Assembly (NCBI RefSeq): GCF_001541095.1 | Contig: NZ_LMXH01000002.1 | Span: 634,671-698,670, forward strand | DNA: 64,000 nucleotides | Source of the DNA: Paenibacillus sp. FJAT-26967 | GTDB lineage: Bacteria > Bacillota > Bacilli > Paenibacillales > NBRC-103111 | Direction: 5' to 3' | In this document: piece after piece, positions 25,526-34,873 of the stretch | Numbering within the stretch: position 1 is the first letter of the stretch | How the letters are laid out: each line of letters opens with the position of its first letter | The notes under the pieces: model-generated | Told to the model about the DNA's origin: nothing | The model's input: the letters and a program-made list of their open reading frames with translations, nothing else | Database searches by the model: none | Translations under genes and position numbers: made by a program

Positions 25526-26008
25526 ATGAAAATTTCAAGATTCCTTTCAGCACTTCTCATTACCGCCAGTCTTCTAGGTACTGCTCAATCTGCATCTGCA
25601 GCCGAAGAAGTGATAAAGTCTGGCTTTGGAGGAACAGCTCAGCCTGTTGCAGTAGAGTCACTGTCAAAAAGTGTACAGTCACAATTGCACGGCTGGTTTT
25701 ACCACTATAATTTATCTCCGCAGGCAGGTCTTCAAACAACATATAATTTCTATAAATTCACGGTAACTTATGGCTCTTCATATTATATCGATATCAATCA
25801 AACAGCGGCCGGCGACGGTAGCACTCCCAATGTGACTTATCTTGTGTTTAAAGAAAACGGCAGCAATAATGTGGGTTGGCCCAACCTCACAGGTAACGGT
25901 TATTTGCCAAGACAATACTTTTACCTTGAACCTGGAACCTATTATTTTGGATACATAAATAACGGTCCAGGCTTGGTCAACATCAATGCAAATGTGTATT
26001 ATAACTAA
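25526..26008 (+). CDS. secreted protein, unknown function
   Basis: A 160-residue protein with a clear signal peptide (MKISRFLSALLITASLLG, cleavage near ASA-AEE). The mature part is rich in Tyr, Asn, Gly and aromatic residues and predicted beta, with LEPGTYYFGYIN near the end, which recalls pre-peptidase C-terminal-like beta-sandwich domains; this resemblance is weak. AAAGGAG precedes the ATG. No partner gene. Confidence 0.75.
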   Translation: MKISRFLSALLITASLLGTAQSASAAEEVIKSGFGGTAQPVAVESLSKSVQSQLHGWFYHYNLSPQAGLQTTYNFYKFTVTYGSSYYIDINQTAAGDGSTPNVTYLVFKENGSNNVGWPNLTGNGYLPRQYFYLEPGTYYFGYINNGPGLVNINANVYYN

Positions 26009-26413
26009 ACGACTGATGAAACTTGCATGCACTTGATTCATCTAAATCCGTTTTAATCATTTGATCAACCGCAACATCTGCAACATCTTAATCAACGGGA
26101 TGCCTCTAAAATTCAGACGAGACATCCCGTTGATTATTAAGCTGGTACAATTGAGAAGTGAATGTTTAAATTACTAAAAAGGTCTGGCTTATTAAATAAG
26201 CAGACCTTTTTGACATACTGTGGAACAATAACGATGTGAATAACAATCAAAGAGAAAGTACACTCGGATGCGACTAAATGGAATCTTTTTTTATAATCAT
26301 TTTTTGCCCTACGTATGGTGAATGGTATGTGTTAGGGTGAAAAGAAAAGATGTGACAGATTCGATTGTTTCTTAGCAGGATAACATTTTGTCGCTAGAAA
26401 GAGGAATTCCTTA
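26009..26413. other. non-coding stretch with two long hairpins
   Basis: No gene seen. ATCAACGGGATG (26091-26102) pairs with CATCCCGTTGAT (26123-26134) across a 20-base loop. A second hairpin at 26176-26211 (AAAAAGGTCTG, inner GCTTATT-A-AATAAGC, then CAGACCTTTTT) is a good terminator. The remaining 200 bases before the amidase gene are AT-rich without a clear promoter. Confidence 0.6.
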
Positions 26414-27890
26414 ATGAAGCAGAAGTTAGAGGAATGGATCATTGAAGCGGATCTGATTGGTATGCAATCCGTAATGGAAGCGGGCTGGCTAACCTCGGAA
26501 GATTTGGTCGCGGTCTATTTGGAGAGGATTCAGCTTATAGATTCTCAGATTAATTCTATCCTGGAAATAAATCCGGATGCTCTGGAAATTGCAAGAGCTC
26601 TGGATCATGAACGTCACGAACATGGGAGCCGTGGAAGCCTCCATGGGATTCCAATTCTTCTCAAAGATAACATAGACACAGGTGATCGGATGCATACGAG
26701 TGCCGGGTCTATTGCATTGGAGCATTCGTTTGCTGCTCAAGATTCTTTCGTTGCTGCCAGGCTGCGTGCTGCCGGTGCTGTTCTACTTGGTAAGACCAAC
26801 ATGACAGAATGGGCCAACTACATGTCCAATACGATGTGGGCGGGTTACAGTTCACGCGGCGGACAAACGTTAAATCCTTATGGCCCCGGTGAATTGTTCG
26901 TTGGGGGGTCAAGCTCTGGCTCCGGCGCCGCGATAGCAGCTAATTTAGCTGCTGCTTCGGTAGGGACCGAAACGTCCGGTTCTATTGTGAATCCAGCCAG
27001 TTATAACGCTCTGGTAGGGATAAAGCCAACAGTCGGGCTGGTTTCTCGGACAGGAATTATTCCCATCACTAACAGCCAAGACACGGCCGGACCAATAGCA
27101 AGAACCGTTGCTGATGCAGCTATTCTATTAGGAGCTATGGCGGGCGCTGACCCTGCAGACACTGCAACGGAATCAAATCGGGGGAAGACTCACACCGATT
27201 ACTCACAATTCCTGGATACGAATTTCTTGAAGCAGGCTCGCATTGGTGTGCCCAGAGCCTATTATGAAGTTCTCGACGAAGCGCGCATTGCGATAATGGA
27301 AAGAGCAATCGATGTTTTGAGAGAACGGGGCGCTACAATTATCGATCCGGTAACGCTGCCAATGCGAACAGACAGACTGGGAACCGCATGTTATGCGTTA
27401 CGAGTTCAAGAAATATCTTAATGATTATTTATCGGACTTAAGCGAATCCGTTCCCGTGCATTCCCTTCAAGAAGTCATCGCTTATAATATGAAACATTCC
27501 AACCGTGCTTTGAAATACGGGCAGGATGTGTTGATATGGTCGGAAGAAACAAGCGGGACCCTTACCGAAGAGGAATACCTGAACAGTCTCGCTAAAGATC
27601 GCCTTCATTCTCGTGAATTAGGCATTGATCACGTTCTCTCCGAGCATCAACTGGATGCGCTGTTGTTCCCAGGAGATGAAGGATATGATCTCGCAGCCAG
27701 AGCGGGATACCCGATCATTACGGTGCCGGCAGGATTCGCGGAGACTGGCGTAATTGCCCCAGGCGGGTATATAACGAAAGGACCCTTTGGAGTAAATTTC
27801 TCAGGCCCCGCCTATAGTGAGCCTACATTAATCAAACTTGCATACGGATTTGAGCAAGCGACAAAATACCGTTTTCCGCCTGAAATTTAG
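26414..27890 (+). pseudogene. amidase signature family gene broken by a frameshift
   Basis: Two overlapping frames (26414-27421 and 27393-27890) together encode one amidase-signature enzyme of about 490 residues. The first holds the catalytic Lys (LLKDNIDT), the cis-Ser region GGSSSGSGAAIAAN and the nucleophile Ser in GTETSGSIVNPASYN. The second starts inside the first and continues with MRYEFKKYLNDYL, the normal family continuation. The shift is +1 and lies near 27385-27395. Either a real inactivating mutation or a sequence error. The ATG follows GAGG at nine bases. Confidence 0.85.
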
Positions 27891-27951
27891 AGAGTGGGAA
27901 TAGACCTCGACAATCAATCATATCAGCCATCTGTCCTGCTGAATATCCAAA

Positions 27952-27984
27952 AGAAGAGTCCTGTTATACAAACAGGACTCTTCT
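27952..27984. terminator. bidirectional terminator
   Basis: AGAAGAGTCCTGTT and AACAGGACTCTTCT arms with a five-base loop between the amidase gene and the convergent DUF3231 gene. Confidence 0.85.
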
Positions 27985-27996
27985 CTACTGCGCGTT

Positions 27997-28509
27997 TTAT
28001 GCATTGTCTGGTCGTTTTACTTGAAGAGGCGGTGGTATGAGCCAGCCTTTATCCTTATTCAATTTAAGAATTTTCACACCTATAGCCGTTTTAGTTGCAT
28101 GATATTTAGCAAACAATGCCCCAATATCTTCTCTGATTGATTGGCCCATTACTTGACTGCATGCGACCAAACTTACAGCCGTATCAGCCGAAATTTTAGC
28201 AGCTATTTCAGGATCAGTAAATCTTGCTCCAGCTGGAATGTCTTCCAGTTTAACGGGAGGCCTTTCGGGCAATAGAGGGGCAGGAGAAATTCCATTCTCC
28301 GTAAGCAGCTTATCGCACTCTTTACTTTCCAACTCTGCCTGATCAATAAGATCTTCAATTATTTTTTTCAGATCTTTATCGCCAGCATGGTTTAAATAAG
28401 CCTGATAGCAGGATATGGCACCTTTTGCTGCCGTCGAAGCTAGCCATACATTACTGATTTCTCCATAATGCATCGGTTCATCTTTTGGATTTCCACTTAA
28501 AATTCCCAT
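27997..28509 (-). CDS. DUF3231 family protein
   Basis: A 170-residue helical protein matching half of the DUF3231 ferritin-like family. The opening MGILSGNPKDEPMHYGEISN and the central LTENGISPAPLLPERP fit the family, which is common in sporulating Bacillales and often found in spores. Canonical members have two such modules (about 330 residues); this is a single-module form. GGAGCC lies upstream of the ATG. Function unknown. Confidence 0.85.
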   Translation of the reverse strand: MGILSGNPKDEPMHYGEISNVWLASTAAKGAISCYQAYLNHAGDKDLKKIIEDLIDQAELESKECDKLLTENGISPAPLLPERPPVKLEDIPAGARFTDPEIAAKISADTAVSLVACSQVMGQSIREDIGALFAKYHATKTAIGVKILKLNKDKGWLIPPPLQVKRPDNA

Positions 28510-28533
28510 TGTAGTCTGGCTCCTTTACTTGAT

Positions 28534-29037
28534 TTATATAACAGGGTTACTGTGTCCTAAAATTCTAGATTTCATGCATAGAAACATCTGATCTTCAAAA
28601 TTCGGTTGTCTTTTGCGAACCAGTGGGGAGTGGGAATTCGTAGAAACTGGATTTAATGCGTCCATATGAGTCGAATGGTATTCGACGCAAGTCCCAAATA
28701 GCTGAATCTGGATATGTACGAATTTTACAGTCGGGGAAAAATAAAAACGCTGCCCAATTCCAGGCATCGTTTAAAAGTCATTTCAAACCTATCTACTGAT
28801 CCATTGGTACCCTTAGGACGTCCAAACCCATCCGCAAGTGGTAGGTGGGAACGGGGAGTAATATCAGGTACAACTGTTCGCTGAACATTCAATATGTGCG
28901 CACTCTGAATTGTATTTTTATAAGGAACTCCATTCACATATTTTAAATAAGTAACCTCAGATTCAAACGGGTCTCCGGTTACTGGCGTAACTTCATACTC
29001 AAAATTAAAAAGAAAACCATCTATAAAAGCTGGTTTT
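28534..29037 (-). pseudogene. degenerate open frames, unknown product
   Basis: Two minus-strand frames look like parts of one decayed gene. The upstream frame (about 29037 to 28725) is open without a good start and includes TPRSHLPLADGFGRPKGTNG; the downstream frame (28767-28534) overlaps it with a shift and reads MPGIGQRFYFSPTVKFVHIQ. The product is not recognised. No ribosome site fits either part. Confidence 0.35.
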
Positions 29038-29046
29038 CTATATAGT

Positions 29047-29353
29047 CTAATCTTTTATGAATATGCCGTATTCAGGATCTATAATTTGTTTGGTACCTCT
29101 TTTAATGATATCCACACTCAAAGATGTTTCTGAATCAGGTAAATCTTTAGTCGAAGAAACCTTTACAAATTTACCGAACTCTGTATAAATAGCGCCTGTA
29201 TTTTGCTTCGAATAATTCAATTCTTCTTCAGTTATTTTTCTAGGGGCGGTAACACTCTGATTTAAAGCAAAGTTAGTCCTACTAACTGAAACAACACTAA
29301 TTACCGCAATAGTAACGGATGAGAGAATGAATGATCTTAAAAGCTCTGGTCAT
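29047..29353 (-). pseudogene. small exported protein gene with an early frameshift
   Basis: An ATG at 29353 after GGGAGGG begins MTRAFKI and then runs into a stop, but the next frame continues without a break as a hydrophobic signal-like segment (SFILSSVTIAVISVVSVS) followed by about 75 polar residues ending IDPEYGIFIKD. A single-base change near 29335 would join them. The family is not recognised. Confidence 0.5.
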
Positions 29354-29633
29354 CCTAACTGCACCCTCCCTGTATATACAGTACGTCTTAAAAATTCGTT
29401 CTAATGTAATCATAGATGAAAAATTAACTTCAAACCCATTATACATTAAATGGTATATTGAGAGGGGGAATTTCGCACAAAACTAGAAGGACGGGAAAGA
29501 TGTTTTTACTTTGAAGATGAGAAAGAACTGGCAAAAGACCGATTGGACCCGCGGCGCATACTGTTTTGGTATTGAGGATAGACTGTTCCCACGACTCATG
29601 CTAGTATATGATTTAACGGCAGGAGGTTTCATT

Positions 29634-29885
29634 ATGGCAAAAACGAAAGTACCAAAGCGCCCAACACGAGATGAATTTGTTCTTGAAGAACTCGGGAATC
29701 AGCTCTCAGAAGCTTATCAAGAGAAATCAATAATTGTTCTGACAGTTTGGGGCTGTGAAGAGACAGTCAAAGGTTTGATAACGAAAATGGATTCGAGAAC
29801 AGGTAAAGTACATATGGAGACCACGGAGGGAACGAATAAGGTTCCTTTTATGGATATAATGCGAATTGATTATCCAAGAGATTAA
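29634..29885 (+). CDS. YolD-like family protein
   Basis: An 83-residue protein of the YolD-like family; PKRPTRDEFVLEELGNQL and the C-terminal GTNKVPFMDIMRIDYP are typical. The ATG at 29634 follows AGGAGG. In many Bacillales yolD lies beside a Y-family DNA polymerase gene (uvrX/dinB-like) under SOS control; here no polymerase gene and no LexA-type box are visible, so it is an orphan. Confidence 0.85.
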   Translation: MAKTKVPKRPTRDEFVLEELGNQLSEAYQEKSIIVLTVWGCEETVKGLITKMDSRTGKVHMETTEGTNKVPFMDIMRIDYPRD

Positions 29886-29960
29886 TCTTAACTAATGATG
29901 AAATTTGAGCCAGGTGTTATTTATTCATTAGATAAATCCATACCTGTATATAATTATATC

Positions 29961-29991
29961 AGCCTGGTTAGTTCATACTAATCAGGCTTTA
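29961..29991 (+). terminator. Rho-independent terminator
   Basis: AGCCTGGTTAGT and ACTAATCAGGCT arms with a four-base loop and TTT tail after the YolD-like gene. Confidence 0.75.
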
Positions 29992-30064
29992 AATTTAATT
30001 AAGAGATACATACCATGAGTATATCTGTATTAGTTATCCTGGCAAATATATATTAATAGATAAG

Positions 30065-30090
30065 AAGAAAAGACTGGCAATTAGCCAGCC
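30065..30090 (-). terminator. terminator of the minus-strand secreted gene
   Basis: Read on the minus strand, GGCTGGC-TAATT-GCCAGTC is followed by TTTTCTT, ten bases after the stop of the gene at 30100. Confidence 0.7.
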
Positions 30091-30099
30091 TGGATTATA

Positions 30100-30453
30100 C
30101 TAATTTTGATAATTCTGAACCCAAACAGTTCCTAATCCTACTCCACTACCAATAATCTGCGCATGATAATCACAAGCGACGCTCATCCAATAATCAGTAC
30201 CCCCATTAGAGGTAACCGTATAAGAGAGACTTTTTGTTGGTTTATTTGGGCAAGTTTCATAAAGAGTTACTTTTGCTTTGCCTGAAGTAATTTTCCAACC
30301 AAAATGTCCATATTGGTTCTGACCCGTAATGAATAATGTATTATCATTTTGCCATCCGGTAATTTGAGTAGATCTAAAATCGTCTGCAGCAAATGCTAAA
30401 GATGCTCCAATTAAACTAAAAAACATGGTCAGGATAACAACTTTCTTTTTCAT
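30100..30453 (-). CDS. small secreted protein, unknown function
   Basis: A 117-residue protein with a signal peptide (MKKKVVILTMFFSLIGASLA, cleavage near AFA-ADD). The mature 95 residues are beta-rich with two Cys (ETCPNK and VACDYH) that could form a disulphide. AGGAGG lies before the ATG. Not recognised. AT-rich codon use differs from the host genes to the left. Confidence 0.7.
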   Translation of the reverse strand: MKKKVVILTMFFSLIGASLAFAADDFRSTQITGWQNDNTLFITGQNQYGHFGWKITSGKAKVTLYETCPNKPTKSLSYTVTSNGGTDYWMSVACDYHAQIIGSGVGLGTVWVQNYQN

Positions 30454-31137
30454 AAAAACCTCCTAAAATTAATTTATTTAAATACTTATGATTTAATGGT
30501 AGCATTATGTTTATATGTAATGAATAGGTAATAATGCCCGAATGAAATTAAAGAAATGTAGATTTATATCAAATTATATCAAATTATGATGGTTTATCTG
30601 AAATGGTTGGATATATATCAAGAAAAACAGCAGATGAGGATAGAGAACGGAGATTTCCTTCGAAAGTTAGTAGAATTACCAGATGATGAATAAAACAATA
30701 ATTTAAGTGATTTGAAGTTCTAATGTAGAGTTCCTAGAGAAGCGAATAAAAAAGAAAAATAGAATAGAGATAATGGAATTGTAACTAATGAACAAATGGA
30801 TGGTATTGCAAGTTATTATCATAAGTTCACAACATTGGATGCGTGTAGTACATAGTCGAATATGTCAAAGAAACAAAGAGGACCGTTCTATTAAAGTTAA
30901 TTAAAAAATATCCACAGATTACTACTTTGAAAAAATCACTAGAATACTTAGGATTTAAAAAAGATTTAAAAGATAGGGAATTTGAATAAAAAATCCCTTA
31001 CACTAAAGACGAAATTTGTAATACAGGCTTGAGTTAATTGAGCACATGAACGGGGAAATCAGGTTAGCAACAAATGTATAAGCCTTATGTACAAAGCGCT
31101 TATGAGTAATAACCAATTTGAATAAGGGGCGAAATTT
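30454..31137. other. AT-rich stretch with gene debris
   Basis: No convincing gene. A 34-codon frame (30589-30693) lacks a ribosome site. A further open fragment at about 30894-30989 (PQITTLKKSLEYLGFKKDLK) has no start and may be the tail of a lost gene. Confidence 0.5.
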
Positions 31138-31497
31138 ATGGCTTTTAAAAGAGAATACGAGTTTGAATTACCGAGAGGATTTGTAGATAGTAATGGGAAT
31201 ATTCATAGAAAAGGAGTAATGAGACTTGCAACAGCCGCTGATGAAATTTTACCAATGAGAGATCCGCGTGTTCAAGGAAATCCGTCCTATTTATCTATAA
31301 TTCTACTTACAAGGGTGATCACTAGATTGGGCGAACTTCCAATAATTGATGCCAAAGTAATTGAAAATTTATTTACAGCTGACCTTGCATTTTTGCAGGA
31401 TTTTTATAAGAGAATTAATGAAGGTGGAGATCCGGTATTAACTGCTACTTGTCCAAACTGTGAACATGAATTTATTGTTCCGATTCCAGGTATGTAA
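31138..31497 (+). CDS. orphan tail-assembly-like protein with a C-terminal zinc-ribbon half
   Basis: A 119-residue protein opening FELPRGFVDSNGNIHRKGVM, a pattern I associate with small tail-assembly proteins of contractile phages and extracellular contractile injection systems. Residues about 55-95 are helical; the C-terminus has TCPNCEHEF, one Cys-x-x-Cys knuckle. AAGGGG precedes the ATG. No other tail gene is within 8 kb, and the prophage has its own tail chaperone at 50.5 kb. The family call is from memory of the pattern. Confidence 0.55.
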   Translation: MAFKREYEFELPRGFVDSNGNIHRKGVMRLATAADEILPMRDPRVQGNPSYLSIILLTRVITRLGELPIIDAKVIENLFTADLAFLQDFYKRINEGGDPVLTATCPNCEHEFIVPIPGM

Positions 31498-31667
31498 AAA
31501 AGAGAGGGCTAATTTTCTTAGCTACTTCCTGTGGATCTTAATTTTAGGAGGATTTGATAAACTAACAAGCATTCAGCTATCGAATCGATCTATGTCTAGC
31601 TTAGAAAATTGAGAAAGCAGCCCAAGTAACATGTAAATTTGCTTTTCTAGGGTTTTATCAGATTCTT

Positions 31668-32048
31668 TTATTGCAGCATTGCCGAGTAGAAAGCTTTTAA
31701 ATCTGGTGTTAAAACGGTTCTATATGTTATTTTTCCCTTACGTATGTAAATACTATCTTTAGCAACAACCCTACCAATTTCTTGTCCATTATTAAATAAA
31801 CGAATCGCTACGCTACCGGCTGATGTATCGGGGATAAATGGTACAAATAAAGCATCAGAGATTTCACTGTTAAGCTTTTTGATTATATCCTGATTCTTTG
31901 TCGAAAACGAACCGTCATGATTGTTAATCTGTATTTCCTGAATTTGATCAAGGGCTATAAGTTCGTCGCCAGTGTTGATATTGCTTGCTATAAAGATAGA
32001 CATTAGTAGGACAGTGGTTATTAAAAAGATGGTTTTCTTCTTTTTCAT
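31668..32048 (-). CDS. small exported or membrane-anchored protein, unknown function
   Basis: A 126-residue protein with an N-terminal hydrophobic segment (residues about 6-24) after four Lys, then a polar domain ending LTPDLKAFYSAMLQ. Not recognised. GGAGG lies upstream of the ATG. It is downstream of, and on the same strand as, the interrupted gene at 32098-32589 and may have been co-transcribed with it. Confidence 0.65.
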   Translation of the reverse strand: MKKKKTIFLITTVLLMSIFIASNINTGDELIALDQIQEIQINNHDGSFSTKNQDIIKKLNSEISDALFVPFIPDTSAGSVAIRLFNNGQEIGRVVAKDSIYIRKGKITYRTVLTPDLKAFYSAMLQ

Positions 32049-32097
32049 ATCTTAACCTCCAAAAATCAGGTGAGCGAGGCAGAGCCTCGCACTTATG

Positions 32098-32589
32098 TTA
32101 TCTCAGTTCAAAAACAGTCATTATAACGTGGTTATAGTTTCTTCCATAAGCAATTGTGTTAATACCTTTTTGTGCTGCATATTCCTTCAAACCACTTGTC
32201 ATATTTAAGATATTCGTATTACCAGTACCCGATGCATCTTGGGTGGTTTTCATTGTAGTTCGTATTGCCATTACTACACTTTTTTGGTTTGCAGGCATAA
32301 GGTTTCGATAGGCGCTGAAATTATTGGCATATTAAGCAATTATATCAGAGGCTGCGAAAGTAGAGCATCCAGTTGAATTTATGCCGCTATACCTCCATTG
32401 ATTTATATCAGGAACATTATAAATGTAATTCCTGTTTACGGAGCTATAACCGGATTCCCAAGTTGATGGGTCAACGTCAGTAATTCCATCAGATTCGGAA
32501 CCAACTTCCTGGATAGTTATTTTCGTTTCATTCCATAAGCCCTTAATATTCTCTGAATCTTCATAATATTGTGTCTCCACTGAATCCAA
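32098..32589 (-). pseudogene. putative C39-like cysteine peptidase fragment with in-frame TAA
   Basis: An open frame from 32589 to 32332 ends at TAA, but the same frame continues without a stop to 32098 (12 codons separate the TAA from the next Met). The joined product (about 163 residues) has VPDINQWRYSG, TGCSTFAASDII and a late NYNHVIMTV, which fits a papain-like/C39 Gln-Cys-His order. No proper start codon is present, so the N-terminus is also lost. The peptidase call is tentative. Confidence 0.5.
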
Positions 32590-32856
32590 GCATTAAAAAA
32601 TCCTTAACAATAGAATGGCAGGTATTTCCTGTCCAAAATCCACTGAAAAGGATCAGCTCATGGACAAGGAGAAATAGCAGTTTATGTTTTATCGGAAAAA
32701 TTTCAAAAGGAACTTGGGCTTGAATCGATCTCAGCTGCGCTATTCGAGTTTTATGCAACGCTAGTGAAAATAAATATAAAATATAATAATATATAAATTA
32801 TATCGAATCAATAGATACAGAGAAGCAATTAAAATTTATTGCGATGAGGTATGACC

Positions 32857-33078
32857 ATGAAAGATACAGATATTAAATACCCAATTAATAAAGAGGATCT
32901 ACCTATGGTATTAACGGCGGATGAGATTAGCAAAGTTTTAGGTTTAGGAAGAAGAGTTGGATATGAACTCTTAAAGGAACCGCCATTTACGGTAAGGAGA
33001 ATTGGGGAAATAAGTAGAATAAAAGCATCGTAAGATGTAGTTTTCAATTGGTTAAAAGGCACAGTAAGCGGGGCATAA
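32857..33078 (+). pseudogene. excisionase-like helix-turn-helix gene with in-frame TAA
   Basis: The ATG at 32857 follows GATGAGG at seven bases. The protein has a MerR/Xis-like helix-turn-helix (LTADEISKVLGLGRRVGYEL) and a beta-wing (FTVRRIGEISRIKAS), then TAA at 33031, after which the same frame reads DVVFNWLKGTVSGA to a second stop. Full-length members of this family carry exactly such a C-terminal helix, so the TAA truncates a natural protein. It lies next to and convergent with the integrase. Confidence 0.65.
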
Positions 33079-33315
33079 AGCCCTTGCTTTTTTTATTTTA
33101 GAGTGTTAATATTTCAATTACAGTTGAGTGTTCCTTGTCAGGAAACTTACAAAAATCGAATATGAACCTTCGGGGTTGGAAAGTCCACTTATCCGAAGTT
33201 TAAAGGCTGAATCCCTTATGTATCAAAGGATTCAGCCTTTTTGTTTTGTTTAAAATAGGGATTCGGTAGGAATTTCGGTAGGAAATCATAAATAACAAAA
33301 GGTTACTAAACACGG
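33079..33315. other. probable integrase-proximal attachment region
   Basis: No gene. A strong bidirectional terminator lies at 33202-33240 (AAAGGCTGAATCC / GGATTCAGCCTTT). Upstream are short inverted repeats (TTCCT-TGTC-AGGAA, 33131-33144; CTTCGG / CCGAAG flanking about 33164-33198). Phage attachment sites normally lie beside the integrase 3-prime end, so attL is expected here, but the other prophage end is outside the window and no core can be named. Confidence 0.4.
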
Positions 33316-34425
33316 CTAGTTTAGCATCTTCTCAAGAGACATTACGGCCTCGGCTTGAAGATTCGGTACCATGTGAGAGTAACGATCTAGAGTGATTTTT
33401 ATTGATGAATGCCCCAGTAGTTCCTGGACAACTTTTGGATGTGCCCCAGTGCTCAATAAAAGCGAAGCACAAGTATGTCGTAAATCATGAAAACGTATTG
33501 GTCTTGATTCAGTCTTTTCTAATATTCTCAACCAGAACTTGTGAAAATTGCTCCAGCTAACAGGCTGCCCGTTGGATCTGCAAACAATCAAATCATTGTC
33601 AATGTAACTCTCTTTTAATTTCCACTTTTCTAATGTAAGTAGTTTCTTATGCTTCTTTAACTCGCCAATAACATAGGGAGGTATTGAAATTGAACGGTAT
33701 CCTGCATCAGTCTTTGTACCATTTTTTACTTTAGTTTTATAATCTAATATTTTGCTAATTCTAACTTGACCCTTATCAAGATCGACATCCTTCCATTGTA
33801 AAGCAAGAATTTCACCGCGGCGCATCCCTGTATAAATTGCTAACACGAAGAGTATCCTTAAACGGTGGTTCATTTTGCTTAAAAACTCTATAACTTCTTC
33901 TTTTGTCCAAAAATCGGTTTTACCTTTTTTTGTTCTTGGTTTCGAATCCATGAGATCAATTGGGTTACGTATTATAAGTTCTTTCTTAACAGCAGCTTTG
34001 AGTGAAGTGTTAACCAGATTGAATACTTTCTTAATGGTACCATCGGCAAGATGTTTTTCCTTTAATTTTTTAATCATGGACTCTATGTGCGTGGGCTGTA
34101 TTTTTTGTAGAGGTACATCTCCAAAAACAGGAAAGATGTGATTTGTAAACTGCCCTTCATTAATCTCACGAGTTCTTTCGGAAACATCATGCTTGTGTTT
34201 GTACCATTCTAAAGCATACTCGGCATAAGTGATTTTCTTTGGATCAATATGCTGCCCCTTGGCCCACTTCACTCTCGCATCTGCCTCAGCAAGTCGAGCC
34301 TCAGTTTTACCAGTAAATCCGTTTTGTTTAATAGTTTTTCTTTTGCCGTTACTGTCCTTGACCTCGAAAGCATAGTAATAATGAACTTTCTTACTTTTTA
34401 TATACTCGTAAATAGGCATTATCAT
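33316..34425 (-). CDS. tyrosine recombinase, prophage integrase
   Basis: A 369-residue phage integrase with an N-terminal arm-binding domain, a SAM-like core-binding domain (about residues 60-150) and a catalytic domain. The catalytic residues are visible: Arg in TGMRRGE, Lys in the beta-hairpin region, HDLRHT (His-x-x-Arg), GHSS, and the nucleophile Tyr in LDRYSH. It overlaps the upstream small gene by ATGA. Integrates and, with an excisionase, excises the prophage; the only excisionase-like gene nearby is interrupted. Confidence 0.95.
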   Translation of the reverse strand: MIMPIYEYIKSKKVHYYYAFEVKDSNGKRKTIKQNGFTGKTEARLAEADARVKWAKGQHIDPKKITYAEYALEWYKHKHDVSERTREINEGQFTNHIFPVFGDVPLQKIQPTHIESMIKKLKEKHLADGTIKKVFNLVNTSLKAAVKKELIIRNPIDLMDSKPRTKKGKTDFWTKEEVIEFLSKMNHRLRILFVLAIYTGMRRGEILALQWKDVDLDKGQVRISKILDYKTKVKNGTKTDAGYRSISIPPYVIGELKKHKKLLTLEKWKLKESYIDNDLIVCRSNGQPVSWSNFHKFWLRILEKTESRPIRFHDLRHTCASLLLSTGAHPKVVQELLGHSSIKITLDRYSHMVPNLQAEAVMSLEKMLN

Positions 34426-34604
34426 TCACCGGCTTTCTTAGTAGATTCAAGGTATTTCTTTAATAAACCAGTTCTATTGTCAGAAATAAACATGTTGCAA
34501 AGAAATTTTATTGCGTGATCATCACTTTTAAATTGAAAGTCTTCCTTTACTTGATTGAGTAGTTCCCTAGTGTCTTCATAAATGTTAGCGGCTTTTCTTT
34601 CCAT
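34422..34604 (-). CDS. small helical protein upstream of the integrase
   Basis: A 60-residue, charged, helical protein starting MERKAANIYEDTRELLNQ. The ATG at 34604 follows GGAGG; the longer frame from 34655 has no ribosome site. Its stop overlaps the integrase start (ATGA), so the two are co-translated. Length and composition suit a ribbon-helix-helix or other small DNA-binding protein controlling recombination, but no family is recognised. Confidence 0.65.
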   Translation of the reverse strand: MERKAANIYEDTRELLNQVKEDFQFKSDDHAIKFLCNMFISDNRTGLLKKYLESTKKAGE

Positions 34605-34770
34605 AAAATCCCTCCAATTGAAATCATTATAGAAGGATTTGATGTTAAATATCAACTTTATGACTTCATTTTAGAAATTTTTGTTTAAAAAACTTTTCTG
34701 TTTTATTGCAATAACCTATCAACCATTTGGCTTTAGAGGTGATATATTTATAGCATAGGAAATAAAGAGA

Positions 34771-34800
34771 GCAGCCCGAGTAAGTGTGGGGCTGCTTTTG
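34771..34800 (+). terminator. hairpin with T-tail
   Basis: GCAGCCC and GGGCTGC with TTTTG following, 74 bases before the membrane gene at 34874. It could end a lost upstream transcript. The stretch 34605-34770 otherwise holds nothing I recognise. Confidence 0.5.
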
Positions 34801-34873
34801 TTTGTCGGAAAATAAAGGAAATTAGATCAGCCCCAAGAACTTAACTGTATAAATTACTTGGGGTGAATTAAGC

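Noticed and set aside
30589-30693. 34-codon plus-strand frame
   Set aside because: No ribosome site and no recognisable protein; kept only as debris.
33120-33245. Possible structured RNA or riboswitch before the integrase
   Set aside because: Only short inverted repeats and a terminator are present; no known aptamer core was found.
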